7,739 nucleotides of DNA, taken from Lachnospiraceae bacterium UBA4316 (GTDB lineage: Bacteria > Bacillota > Clostridia > Lachnospirales > Lachnospiraceae). The DNA lies in NCBI GenBank assembly GCA_002394535.1, contig DGUG01000106.1:1-7739 (forward strand). Direction: 5' to 3'. Numbering within the stretch: position 1 is the stretch's first letter; each line of letters starts with the position of its first letter. The translations under genes and the position numbers were made by a program. The notes beneath the pieces were generated by a model, which was not told where the DNA came from, did not search any database, and saw only the letters and a list, made by a program, of their open reading frames with translations. Shown piece after piece: positions 1-6,791 of the stretch.

Positions 1-518
1 GATCGCTGACTTTTTTATACAGAGCCAAAGTCAGGGAACTCGATGCACTCAATATTACTGCTATACGTGCGGATTATCAGAAAACACTCGGATTTGACAG
101 GAGTATCGCCGAAATGCTTGCTTATGCGACAAGGGGATATTCTCTTGCGTTTCAGGCGTTGGGATATCATTGCTGGAATGCAGTGTGCAACTGCAAAAAA
201 AGAGAGAACATCGATCTGGAACTTGTACTGAATGAACTTGATATGACACTTGCCGAAATGGCATATGATAAGATATGGGATGAACTCTCGGATAAAGACA
301 GGGAAGTATTATCTGCTATGAATGACGTAAACAACGAAGATTCGAACGGAAAGATCAAGGTTGAGACAATACGTGAAAAGGCTTCGATGACGTCGGATGT
401 ATTTACAAAGTACAGAAAGCGTCTGATCGACGACGGTATCATCGAGAGCAGCAATTTCGGTTATGTAAGATTCCGCCTTCCGCGCATGGAGGAATATATA
501 TCATCGATAACAGGGTAG
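1..518 (+). CDS. AAA-type ATP-binding protein, C-terminal part (5' end outside window)
   Basis: The reading frame is open from base 3, so the 171 residues seen are the C-terminal part of a longer protein; no real start lies in the window. The segment containing TRGYSLAFQALGYHCW resembles the helical lid region that follows the P-loop ATPase core in the archaeal-type/Orc1-like ATP-binding proteins common in Clostridia. The last ~75 residues, with VETIREKASMTSDVFTKYRK then DDGIIESSNFGYVRFRLP, look like a winged-helix domain: a recognition helix followed by a beta wing. The Walker A and B motifs would lie upstream and cannot be checked. The family is usually about 350-400 residues long, so roughly half is missing. 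The cellular role of these proteins is not settled; DNA binding is inferred from the winged helix. The HD-GYP gene starts 17 bases after the stop and is probably co-transcribed. Confidence 0.75.
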   Translation, partial: SLTFLYRAKVRELDALNITAIRADYQKTLGFDRSIAEMLAYATRGYSLAFQALGYHCWNAVCNCKKRENIDLELVLNELDMTLAEMAYDKIWDELSDKDREVLSAMNDVNNEDSNGKIKVETIREKASMTSDVFTKYRKRLIDDGIIESSNFGYVRFRLPRMEEYISSITG

Positions 519-535
519 AGTAAAAAGGTGCTTTT

Positions 536-1885
536 ATGGTTCTGGATTACAACATTTTTCTTGAGGTTGCTGTAATACCTCTTGATATGATCATATATAC
601 GTATCTGGTGCTTCGTTATACGAACATGACGAAGATCAATATCGCGTTCCGGCGGTTTGCGTTTGTTGTTATGGCCGCCGACATATTTGATGTTGCGACG
701 GCGATAGTCACGAGTGCACACGAAAGGGTACCTAATCCCGTTCACTATTTTTTCAACATAACCGATTCGCTTCTGGCATCACTTTCCGCATTTACATTTG
801 TGTATTACATATACGCGTATTCCGACATGGGGCACGAATCAAAGATCAAGCGTAACATCATGAACTTTACGCTCCTTACGATCAACTATCTGCTTCTCCT
901 TACGAACCCGTTAACCGGACTGGTGTTTACATACGACAGCGCGGGAAACTATATTCACGAGATTCTCTTCGTACCTGTTGCATACGGCTTTCCGCTGTTG
1001 TTCTTCGTGATCGGAAGCGTTTACATGTTCAGGCACAGGGAGCGTTACCGCAAGACGCAGTTAAGGGCGATGATTGCGGCGATACTTGTTGCGGCCGTAT
1101 TGTTTTCGCTCCAGATGATCTTCTTCGATAATGTGCTGATCACCCTGTTCATGGCTTCGATGGGCGTACTTGTCATATTCGTATCGCTTGAGACGCCGGA
1201 TTATCTGAGCCTGTTAAAGACCAAGGCGGAACTGAACGAAGCAAGGGAGCAGGCGGCTGCCGCGTTTGCCAAGGAGAAGCTCTCCAAGCAGGTGATGCTT
1301 GCCCTGTCCAAGGCGGTTGATGCCAAGGACCACTACACGAACGGTCATTCCGAACGTGTGGCAAAGTATGCGAGGGAGATCTCAAGGAGAATGGGCAAAT
1401 CAGAGAAGGAGCAGGAAGAGATATACGAACTCGGTCTGCTTCACGATATAGGCAAGATCGGGGTTTCCGAAGCGATCATCAACAAGGTCGGAGCCCTTAC
1501 GGATGATGAGTTCAACCAGATCAAGGAACATACGGTAATAGGCTGCGATATATTAAAAACAATCGATGAGATGCCGTGGCTCTGGGAAGGCGCAAGATGG
1601 CACCACGAGAGGTTTGACGGCAAGGGATATCCCGACGGACTGTCGGGCGTAAGCATCCCCGAAAGAGCCCGTATAATCTGTCTTGCCGACTGTTATGACG
1701 CAATGACGAGCAAACGTTCGTATTCCAAGCCGCGCCGGCAGGAAGAAGCCAGAGCGGAGATAGAAAGATGCTCCGGCACACAGTTTGATCCGGATATCGC
1801 AAAGCATCTTCTGGATATGATCGATGAAGATGCAAACTATGAATTAAGAGAACCGGAAGAGGAAAATGCGGATGAGATTAAGTGA
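536..1885 (+). CDS. Membrane-anchored HD-GYP domain protein (probable c-di-GMP phosphodiesterase)
   Basis: A 449-residue protein in two parts. The N-terminal ~218 residues contain about seven hydrophobic segments (roughly 7-28, 40-61, 74-96, 108-130, 143-165, 176-197, 199-218), like the 7TM sensor modules placed before signalling domains in Clostridia. A charged helical linker (about 225-252, probable coiled coil) leads to a complete HD-GYP domain. Its landmarks are GHSER with H271, LLHDIGKIG with H303-D304, HHERFDGKGYP at 356-366, LADCYDAMTS with D385, and GTQFDP. All expected metal ligands and the GYP signature are present, so it should be catalytically competent. The family hydrolyses cyclic di-GMP to pGpG or GMP, and some members act on cGAMP. 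The sensor ligand cannot be read from sequence. The start is preceded by AAAAGGTG at a usable distance. The stop overlaps the start of the broken DHH gene by 14 bases, suggesting translational coupling in the original operon. Confidence 0.92.
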   Translation: MVLDYNIFLEVAVIPLDMIIYTYLVLRYTNMTKINIAFRRFAFVVMAADIFDVATAIVTSAHERVPNPVHYFFNITDSLLASLSAFTFVYYIYAYSDMGHESKIKRNIMNFTLLTINYLLLLTNPLTGLVFTYDSAGNYIHEILFVPVAYGFPLLFFVIGSVYMFRHRERYRKTQLRAMIAAILVAAVLFSLQMIFFDNVLITLFMASMGVLVIFVSLETPDYLSLLKTKAELNEAREQAAAAFAKEKLSKQVMLALSKAVDAKDHYTNGHSERVAKYAREISRRMGKSEKEQEEIYELGLLHDIGKIGVSEAIINKVGALTDDEFNQIKEHTVIGCDILKTIDEMPWLWEGARWHHERFDGKGYPDGLSGVSIPERARIICLADCYDAMTSKRSYSKPRRQEEARAEIERCSGTQFDPDIAKHLLDMIDEDANYELREPEEENADEIK

Positions 1886-1961
1886 TCTTGAAGGATACGA
1901 TAAGATAACGATACAGTGTCATGACAATCCGGACCCGGATGCGCTTGCATCGGCGTTATAG
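1872..1961 (+). pseudogene. DHH-family phosphoesterase, N-terminal 29 codons only, cut off at a junction
   Basis: An ATG at 1872, eight bases after AGAGGA (1858-1863) and overlapping the HD-GYP stop, opens a frame that reads MRLSDLEGYDKITIQ then CHDNPDPDALAS before ending in TAG at 1959. The segment H-D-N-P-D-P-D-A-L-A-S (residues 17-27) is motif I of DHH phosphoesterases, whose aspartates bind the catalytic metal. Related clostridial proteins start in nearly the same way and continue with S-G and an alternating hydrophobic segment for about 300 residues. Here homology stops after ALAS, at the point where the antisense TIR gene also loses its expected continuation. What remains cannot be functional. 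It is the start of a real gene because the motif, ribosome site and overlapping start all agree; the call rests on family memory, not an alignment. Confidence 0.72.
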
Positions 1962-2770
1962 CCTGATGCGGCATTATCCGGAAGGACGGACCGTACCGCG
2001 TAGATCGAATCTTTAAGAAGACCTTCGGACAGGAGAGAAGCGGATGCGTCTGCCATGGCTCCCGCATATTTGTCCGCGATGATTTTGTTCTGTCTGCTGA
2101 TCTTGATCGTGAATATAAGACATGTTGCCGCAAATACGGTAAGGATTGCAAAGGCCGTCGATGCGATTGCAATACGGCGTCTTACCTGACGCTCGCGGTG
2201 ACGCTGCCGCAGGTCATCGTAATTGAGGCCGAACATCGCGGCATAAAGCTTTAAGACAACGTTATCGAGTTTTTTGAGACGATCCCTGTTATTATCTCCT
2301 CTGCAGTCGGCCGCAAGAGGTTCACGCTCAACCGTGACCGTAATGTCGTTGCCGTTTGCATCCTTTGCGGCAACATCTTCATGAAGCATTATCTCGGGAA
2401 ATGACTCCAAAGGTTCGCCCTCTGCAAGAACGAGAAGAACATGCTCGCGGTCGTGAGTCTGTATGAATGTCTCGATCTCTTTTAAGCACCATCTGGATTC
2501 GCGAAGGCGCGGAGTACAGATGACGATCAGAAACCGGGAGTTATCAAGCGCTTCGGAAATGGGATCGGACAGATTTCCGGAAAGCGGAAGTTCCGCCTCG
2601 TCACGGAATATCCTCTCGATCTTTGTTTTCCACGTTGTGATCTTTTTGATCACGGATGAGGGCATCCTGTAGCTTTCAAGTTTTTTGTGGAGATTTTCCG
2701 ATACGAACGAATCAAGCTCGCAATGCCTGTAGCTTATGAACGCATCGTATCTGACGTTTTCAAGTGACAT
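1919..2770 (-). CDS. TIR domain protein with one transmembrane helix, C-terminally truncated
   Basis: The 283-codon frame starts with a clear TIR domain (residues about 7-128). Visible motifs are YDAFISYRH (box 1), FRDEAELPLSGN (box 2 region), FLIVICTPR, and ESRWCLKEIETF. In the last of these, E98 sits where the catalytic glutamate of NAD+-cleaving TIR domains lies. A basic stretch (RQRHRERQVRRR, 188-199) precedes one hydrophobic helix at about 199-222, so the TIR domain is probably cytoplasmic and the rest outside. Related clostridial proteins continue with a long repeat or WD40-like region, beginning with a segment like LLSEGLLKDSIYAVRSVLPD (here 247-265). In this gene that region stops at about residue 275, and the last eight residues (SASGSGLS) are antisense DHH sequence. 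The start is supported by GGAGG nine bases upstream and lies 24 bases after the pyrI stop. Function (defence, cell death or signalling) is unproven. Confidence 0.85.
   Translation of the reverse strand: MSLENVRYDAFISYRHCELDSFVSENLHKKLESYRMPSSVIKKITTWKTKIERIFRDEAELPLSGNLSDPISEALDNSRFLIVICTPRLRESRWCLKEIETFIQTHDREHVLLVLAEGEPLESFPEIMLHEDVAAKDANGNDITVTVEREPLAADCRGDNNRDRLKKLDNVVLKLYAAMFGLNYDDLRQRHRERQVRRRIAIASTAFAILTVFAATCLIFTIKISRQNKIIADKYAGAMADASASLLSEGLLKDSIYAVRSVLPDNAASGYNADASASGSGLS
1938..1969. other. Junction joining the truncated DHH and TIR genes
   Basis: Left of about 1950 the plus strand reads as a DHH phosphoesterase; right of about 1950 the minus strand reads as a TIR-transmembrane protein, and each stops making family sense here. 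Bases 1947-1953 (GCATCGG) fit both genes: Ala-Ser-Gly in the DHH frame and Ala-Asp-Ala in the TIR frame. This is a microhomology of about 7 bases. The site is also rich in small inverted repeats: GATGC (1938-1942), GCATC (1947-1951) and GATGC (1965-1969), which allow short fold-backs. No longer repeat, target duplication, integrase gene or GATC ligation site is visible. A tail-to-tail join on microhomology fits a genomic inversion, or a chimera made during amplification or assembly. Confidence 0.6.
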
Positions 2771-2794
2771 CTTCCGTATCCTCCGTTCGACCTG

Positions 2795-3223
2795 TTATAT
2801 CCGGGAGTACGTCTCCTCACAGTATTTGCATCTGTATGTCTCTGTTGCGGGATCGGTCAGTACGAATATGTGATCGAGTTCCTGCTCTATGCTTGTGATG
2901 CATCTGGGGTTCTTGCACTTGATCACGTTTTTGATCTCCTTGGGCAGATACAGTCTTTTCTTTTCAACGATCTCGCCGTCCTTTATGACATTGACCGTGA
3001 TCTTATGGTCAATGAATCCGAGCACGTCAAGGTCGAGCATATCGATCGGACATTCGACTTTGAGGATGTCTTTCTTGCCCATCTTTTCACTCTTTGCATT
3101 CATGATCATGGCAACGGTACAGTCGAGTTCGTCGAGCTTTAAGTCGTGATATATCCGGAGGCTTTCGCCCGCATTCATATGATCGAGAACAAATCCCTCT
3201 TCAATTTTTCCTACGTTTAACAT
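2795..3223 (-). CDS. pyrI: Aspartate carbamoyltransferase regulatory chain
   Basis: A 142-residue protein matching the regulatory subunit of class B aspartate carbamoyltransferase. The N-terminal allosteric domain (about 1-95) contains the H-M-N-A-G and G-K-K-D-I-L-K stretches that line the nucleotide-binding site in the family. The C-terminal zinc domain carries four cysteines, C103-X4-C108 and C132-X2-C135, the expected zinc ligands that contact the catalytic chain. E. coli PyrI is 153 residues, so the length is close to normal. Its presence predicts a nucleotide-regulated holoenzyme rather than a bare catalytic trimer. The ribosome site AAGGAGA overlaps the pyrB stop, and the genes are 15 bases apart, typical of coupled pyrBI expression. 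Confidence 0.96.
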   Translation of the reverse strand: MLNVGKIEEGFVLDHMNAGESLRIYHDLKLDELDCTVAMIMNAKSEKMGKKDILKVECPIDMLDLDVLGFIDHKITVNVIKDGEIVEKKRLYLPKEIKNVIKCKNPRCITSIEQELDHIFVLTDPATETYRCKYCEETYSRI

Positions 3224-3238
3224 TTGATCTTCTCCTTA

Positions 3239-4156
3239 TCAGTCAGCCAGTTCCAAAAGAGTAAGTATAAGCGCCATGCGGATGTACATGCCGTATTTTA
3301 CCTGCTTGAAATACATGGCGCGTTCATCTTCGTCGACCTCGACGGATATCTCGTTGACACGGGGCAGAGGATGGAGCACCATCATATCTTTCTTGGCGAG
3401 CGTCATCTTTTCCTTGTTCAGTATGTAGAAATCTTTGAGTCTTACGTAGTCTTCTTCGTTGAAGAATCTCTCACGCTGTACTCGTGTCATGTAGAGTATA
3501 TCAAGCTCGGGCATGACGTCGTCGAGTTTTATGACTTCCTTGAACTTGATCCCGTTCCTGATCAGGACGTCTTCTCTTATGTAGTCCGGAATGCGAAGCT
3601 CGGGAGGGGAGATAAATACGAAAGAGACATTCCTGTATCTTATCAGCGCATTGATGAGAGAGTGTACGGTACGTCCGAACTTCAGATCGCCGCAAAGTCC
3701 GATCGTCATATCCGAAAGACTTCCCTTTAACGAGCGTATCGTCATAAGGTCGGTCAGTGTCTGTGTGGGGTGCTGATGACCACCGTCTCCGGCGTTGATC
3801 ACAGGTATCCATGATTTGCTTGCGGCAACCATCGGGGCACCTTCCTTGGGATGGCGCATTGCACAAATGTCGGCGTAGCTTGATATTATCCTTATGGTAT
3901 CCGATACGCTTTCGCCCTTTGCCGCGCTTGAAGAATCCGCGGTGGCAAATCCGAGTACCTGTCCTCCCAGACGAAGCATTGCGGATTCAAAAGATAATCT
4001 TGTTCTTGTTGACGGCTCATAGAAGCATGTGGCAAGTATTTTGCCGTCGCACTTATGGGCATATTTTGCCGGATCCTTCTGGATGTCATCGGCAAGGTCC
4101 ATAAGAGTATCCAACTCTTCCACGGAAAAGTCCATGGGACTCATTAAATGGCGCAT
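3239..4156 (-). CDS. pyrB: Aspartate carbamoyltransferase catalytic chain
   Basis: A 305-residue protein that condenses carbamoyl phosphate with aspartate, the committed step of de novo pyrimidine synthesis, in the cytoplasm. The carbamoyl phosphate site is visible as [11 protein letters not shown] (47-57), followed by SAAKGES (77-83), MRHPKEGAP (100-108), [12 protein letters not shown] (125-136), [11 protein letters not shown] (156-166), RVQRERF (225-231) and HPLPR (262-266). All expected active-site residues are present, and E. coli PyrB is 311 residues. The start is supported by a GGAAGGGAGAA ribosome site. Upstream, only about 30 bases separate the start from a strong hairpin terminator, so transcription is likely to involve read-through or attenuation. 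pyrI follows 15 bases downstream. Confidence 0.97.
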   Translation of the reverse strand: MRHLMSPMDFSVEELDTLMDLADDIQKDPAKYAHKCDGKILATCFYEPSTRTRLSFESAMLRLGGQVLGFATADSSSAAKGESVSDTIRIISSYADICAMRHPKEGAPMVAASKSWIPVINAGDGGHQHPTQTLTDLMTIRSLKGSLSDMTIGLCGDLKFGRTVHSLINALIRYRNVSFVFISPPELRIPDYIREDVLIRNGIKFKEVIKLDDVMPELDILYMTRVQRERFFNEEDYVRLKDFYILNKEKMTLAKKDMMVLHPLPRVNEISVEVDEDERAMYFKQVKYGMYIRMALILTLLELAD

Positions 4157-4184
4157 TACATTCTCCCTTCCTTATCTGCATAAC

Positions 4185-4211
4185 AAAAAAGAGTCTCCGA
4201 AAGGAGACTCT
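4185..4211 (-). terminator. Intrinsic terminator after the nitroreductase, possible pyrB attenuator
   Basis: On the minus strand a perfect 9-bp stem (AGAGTCTCC, loop of four, GGAGACTCT; bases 4190-4211) is followed directly by a run of six T (complement of 4185-4190). It begins 5 bases after the nitroreductase stop, the normal place for a terminator. It also lies only about 30 bases before the pyrB start, and I see no convincing promoter between hairpin and gene. It could therefore also control how much transcription reaches pyrBI. Confidence 0.9.
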
Positions 4212-4216
4212 GAAAA

Positions 4217-4756
4217 TCATTTGTAAGACAACAGATCCGATACCGATTTTCTCTTGGGCATTTCGGGTGCCTCGGCCGGATGTCCTATACATATGAGATT
4301 GACGAGTTCCTGATTCTCGGGAATCTCAAGAACATCGGAAAGTGTATCATCAAATATTCCCATAATAACGGTGCCGAGTCCGTACTCATGAGCTGCGAGA
4401 CAGAACGTTTGAGATGCAATCCCGGCATCAAACATCTGCCATGTATCCTTGCGGCTGGTGGTGTATGATCCGTCCTTCTCGAAACCGCATCTGCCCTTGA
4501 TAACCGTAACCGCGATTATCATCGGTGCCGAATCCATTGTTCCGGCATTATATGTAAATCCGGTAGTGCATTCCCTGGCGATCTTAGCTTTAAGAGCCGG
4601 ATCTTCAACCGCGATATATCTGACTATCTGGGTATTCTTCCAGGAGGGTGAATAAGAGGCAGCCTCCACGATCTTCTCCAAAGTGGCGTGATCGACAGGC
4701 TCGTCAGTGAACTTACGTATACTTCTTCTTGTTCGGATGTTTTCTAATGCTTCCAT
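4217..4756 (-). CDS. Nitroreductase family FMN-dependent oxidoreductase
   Basis: I place the start at base 4756, giving 179 residues, because AAGGAGG lies just upstream (4761-4767). An in-frame ATG further upstream (4786) would put that ribosome site inside the gene. The protein begins with the family's FMN-phosphate-binding pattern RTRRSIRKF (8-16), then EAASYSPSWKNTQ (flavin and substrate contact). Near the C-terminus are the GLGTVIMGIFDD stretch (FMN re-face loop) and IGHPAEAPEMPKRK, typical of small clostridial nitroreductases. These are cytoplasmic NAD(P)H-dependent flavoproteins of 170-200 residues; the natural substrate cannot be predicted. It lies alone between the divergent intergenic region and its terminator. 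Its TGA stop overlaps an ATG (ATGA) that opens a short frame across the terminator. Confidence 0.93.
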   Translation of the reverse strand: MEALENIRTRRSIRKFTDEPVDHATLEKIVEAASYSPSWKNTQIVRYIAVEDPALKAKIARECTTGFTYNAGTMDSAPMIIAVTVIKGRCGFEKDGSYTTSRKDTWQMFDAGIASQTFCLAAHEYGLGTVIMGIFDDTLSDVLEIPENQELVNLICIGHPAEAPEMPKRKSVSDLLSYK

Positions 4757-4793
4757 GTAACCTCCTTGCTGTACTGATCCCGGCATTGCATAT

Positions 4794-4823
4794 TTCGTAC
4801 CAGCAGCTGCAATCCGGAGTCAA
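4794..4823 (-). promoter_or_regulatory. Candidate sigma-A promoter for the nitroreductase
   Basis: On the minus strand TTGACT (complement of 4818-4823) is followed after 18 bases by TACGAA (complement of 4794-4799). Transcription would start about 35 bases before the gene start. The -35 is good and the -10 only fair. An AT-rich stretch at 4824-4862 could hold an alternative. Confidence 0.4.
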
Positions 4824-4901
4824 TTGTACTATATATTGTAGCCGTCAGTCATTAAAAATAATAATATCCTATCCTGCAATAAAATGCAATGGGAACATTT
4901 G

Positions 4902-4930
4902 TTGATAACGCGGGTGATTTTTTATATAAT
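4902..4930 (+). promoter_or_regulatory. Sigma-A promoter of the PH-folC-HD-folP operon
   Basis: TTGATA (4902-4907), a 17-base spacer and a perfect TATAAT (4925-4930) form a near-consensus housekeeping promoter. Transcription should start near 4937, giving a leader of about 60 bases. No terminator or riboswitch is apparent in this leader. A second -35-like TTGACA at 4933-4938 has no matching -10. The direct repeat TGCAAT-AAAA-TGCAAT lies just upstream of the -35, but nothing shows that it is an operator. Confidence 0.75.
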
Positions 4931-4997
4931 ATTTGACATATTGCGAGGTACAGAAACCCGGACAGAATAATGAAGTGACGGAAGGAGATTTGAGGAT

Positions 4998-5456
4998 ATG
5001 GCAGACAATAAGAATATAATCGATGAAGCAAGAGACGCAAAAGATTCAAATGAACCTGAAATCAAGTATCAGGATGAGGCTCCTGTATTTACGGAGCGCA
5101 AGAGATGGCTGTTTTTCGGTTTGCCCTGGACATTTACCCAATATCTTCTGAAGGACGAGATACTTACCACAAATAAAGGATTTTTCAAAACAATAATCAA
5201 TGATTGCTATATGTATAAAATTGTGGATGTGCAGCTTGAAAAATCATTGTGCGAGAAGATGTTCGGTCTGGGAACGGTTGTGTGCTATACATCGGATACC
5301 ACGGATAAGGTGTTAAGGCTTCAGCATGTAAGGCACTCCGAACAGATCAAGAACTTTATTCTCGAAAAATCAGAGAAGATGCGGATGAAGCGCCGTACGC
5401 TTAACACAATGAGTCTTAATGCCGATGCTTCCGACGGGGTAGACGACATTGGTTGA
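4998..5456 (+). CDS. Small PH-domain-like (YdbS/bPH2 type) protein
   Basis: A 152-residue protein with no signal peptide or clear membrane helix. After a charged, probably disordered N-terminus (1-30) comes a compact beta-rich domain. It contains FFGLPWTFTQYLLKDEIL, then GFF, then YKIVDVQLEKSLCEKMFGLGTVV, then a strand-helix ending. This order matches bacterial PH-like proteins, whose signature includes Y-x-I-x-D-V and a G-L-G-T turn. The C-terminal helix (about 112-133) is very basic (EKMRMKRR). The role is unknown; family members occur as stand-alone proteins or beside membrane partners. AAGGAG lies ten bases before the ATG, and this is the first gene after the operon promoter. Its stop overlaps the folC start by 8 bases. 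Link to folate is by position only. Confidence 0.78.
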   Translation: MADNKNIIDEARDAKDSNEPEIKYQDEAPVFTERKRWLFFGLPWTFTQYLLKDEILTTNKGFFKTIINDCYMYKIVDVQLEKSLCEKMFGLGTVVCYTSDTTDKVLRLQHVRHSEQIKNFILEKSEKMRMKRRTLNTMSLNADASDGVDDIG

Positions 5457-6783
5457 TATCAAAGGCTTTGAGCAGGCCCGCAAATATGTGGAGTCTGCGG
5501 CGAAACTTGGAAGCCGCCCCGGGCTTGACAGAATCAGGAGGTTGTGTGTTCTTCTCGGCAATCCTCAGGACGATCTTAAGTTCATTCATGTGGCGGGTAC
5601 AAACGGCAAGGGAAGCACCGCGGCCATGATAGAGTCGATTCTGTGCTGCGCCGGGCTGAGAGTGGGAATGTATTATTCTCCGGCGCTTACGGGAATCTGC
5701 GATCACTTCAGGGTTAACGGCGAAACTATTGATATGAAGGACTATACGGAGGCCGTGGCCGAGGTGGCAAAAGCTAATTCAAAGCTTAAATGTGAGTCGC
5801 CTGGGGGCGCGACGCAGTTTGAGATAGAGACTGCCGTCGCTTTTTTGTACTTCAGGCAAAAATCATGTGATGTTGTCATACTCGAATGCGGAATGGGCGG
5901 TAAGGACGACGCTACAAATGTGGTGAAGAACAAACTCTGCTGCGTTATAACATCCGTAGGATTTGATCATATGCACCATCTCGGACATACACTTAAACAG
6001 ATAGCTGCTCATAAAGCGGGTATCATAACTACAAACTGTCCGGTGATTGCCCTTGATTCAAAAGAAGAAGTATTAAACGTCATCAGAAAAAGATGCGAGA
6101 TGACAGGAAGCACACTATATCCTGTAAGTGCGGCTGTACGTGAGGACTACGATCTTTTTCCGATGGGGACATCCATGAGCTTCGATGGCATGAGCAATGT
6201 TGTGGTGTCTCTTGCCGGAGCTTATCAGACAGAAAATGCGCCTCTTGCGGTAAAGGCGGTCCGTGTACTGGCAGCCTTAAAATTACTTGAAGGGTGTGTG
6301 ATAGATGAAAATGTGATCAGGGAGGGTCTTAAAAAAACAAGGTGGCCCTACCGGTTCGAATGTATATGCGGCGATCCGCCTATTATAGTTGACGGTGCTC
6401 ATAACATAGATGCCGCCATTGCGCTTAAAGAGACAATCAAGGAGTGTATGGGCAATCGCAGCGTAATACTTATCATCGGTATATTTGTGGACAAGGAATA
6501 TGAGAGAATAGTTGAGATCTTGTCCGATGTAGCACAGGAAATGATTACCGTCTCAACGAAAGTTAAGGGACGTTCTCTTTCGGCGGCTAGGCTTGCGGTA
6601 TGTGCCGAAAAATATTGTTCTGATGTCACTACCTGCAAGAATCTGAAGGAGGCATATAAAACAGCGCTTAGCCATGCAAATAATATATCCGAAAGAGGAG
6701 GATCTCCGGCAGTGATCGCCTGCGGATCGCTGTCATATCTGGCGGAGTTTACAGACATTGTATTGGAGGATATGAAGAAATAA
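5449..6783 (+). CDS. folC: Folylpolyglutamate synthase / dihydrofolate synthase
   Basis: A 444-residue Mur-ligase-fold enzyme that adds glutamate to dihydropteroate and/or tetrahydrofolates using ATP, in the cytoplasm. The P-loop AGTNGKGST lies at 49-57. E146 in ECGMGGKDDATN and H174 in FDHMHHLG match the family's magnesium ligands. K189 in HKAGI matches the carbamylated lysine, although the residue before it is His rather than the usual Glu. WPYRFE and VDGAHN (314-319) are the C-domain motifs. The start is TTG at 5449: an in-frame TAG at 5440 rules out anything earlier, and the next start-like codon would remove conserved sequence. Overlap with the PH gene suggests translational coupling, which would help a weak TTG start. 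The HD gene follows after 8 bases. Confidence 0.95.
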   Translation: MVDIKGFEQARKYVESAAKLGSRPGLDRIRRLCVLLGNPQDDLKFIHVAGTNGKGSTAAMIESILCCAGLRVGMYYSPALTGICDHFRVNGETIDMKDYTEAVAEVAKANSKLKCESPGGATQFEIETAVAFLYFRQKSCDVVILECGMGGKDDATNVVKNKLCCVITSVGFDHMHHLGHTLKQIAAHKAGIITTNCPVIALDSKEEVLNVIRKRCEMTGSTLYPVSAAVREDYDLFPMGTSMSFDGMSNVVVSLAGAYQTENAPLAVKAVRVLAALKLLEGCVIDENVIREGLKKTRWPYRFECICGDPPIIVDGAHNIDAAIALKETIKECMGNRSVILIIGIFVDKEYERIVEILSDVAQEMITVSTKVKGRSLSAARLAVCAEKYCSDVTTCKNLKEAYKTALSHANNISERGGSPAVIACGSLSYLAEFTDIVLEDMKK

Positions 6784-6791
6784 CAGGTAAT

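Noticed and set aside
1..4. Window begins with GATC, as a Sau3AI clone end would
   Set aside because: GATC occurs many times in this DNA, and the window edge may be arbitrary; it also does not explain the junction near 1950, which has no GATC.
1938..1969. Hairpin at the DHH/TIR junction as a bidirectional terminator
   Set aside because: The stems are only 5-8 bp with a bulge and no T-run follows on either strand.
3224..3730. A 168-codon plus-strand open frame opposite pyrB
   Set aside because: It is the antisense of a clearly real, fully conserved pyrB gene; it has no ribosome site and no recognisable domain.
4875..4890. Direct repeat TGCAAT-AAAA-TGCAAT upstream of the operon promoter
   Set aside because: Too short, in an AT-rich stretch, and without a known regulator; only noted beside the promoter.
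4932..4997. Riboswitch in the leader of the folate operon
   Set aside because: The leader is only about 60 bases and lacks the conserved cores of tetrahydrofolate or other riboswitches.
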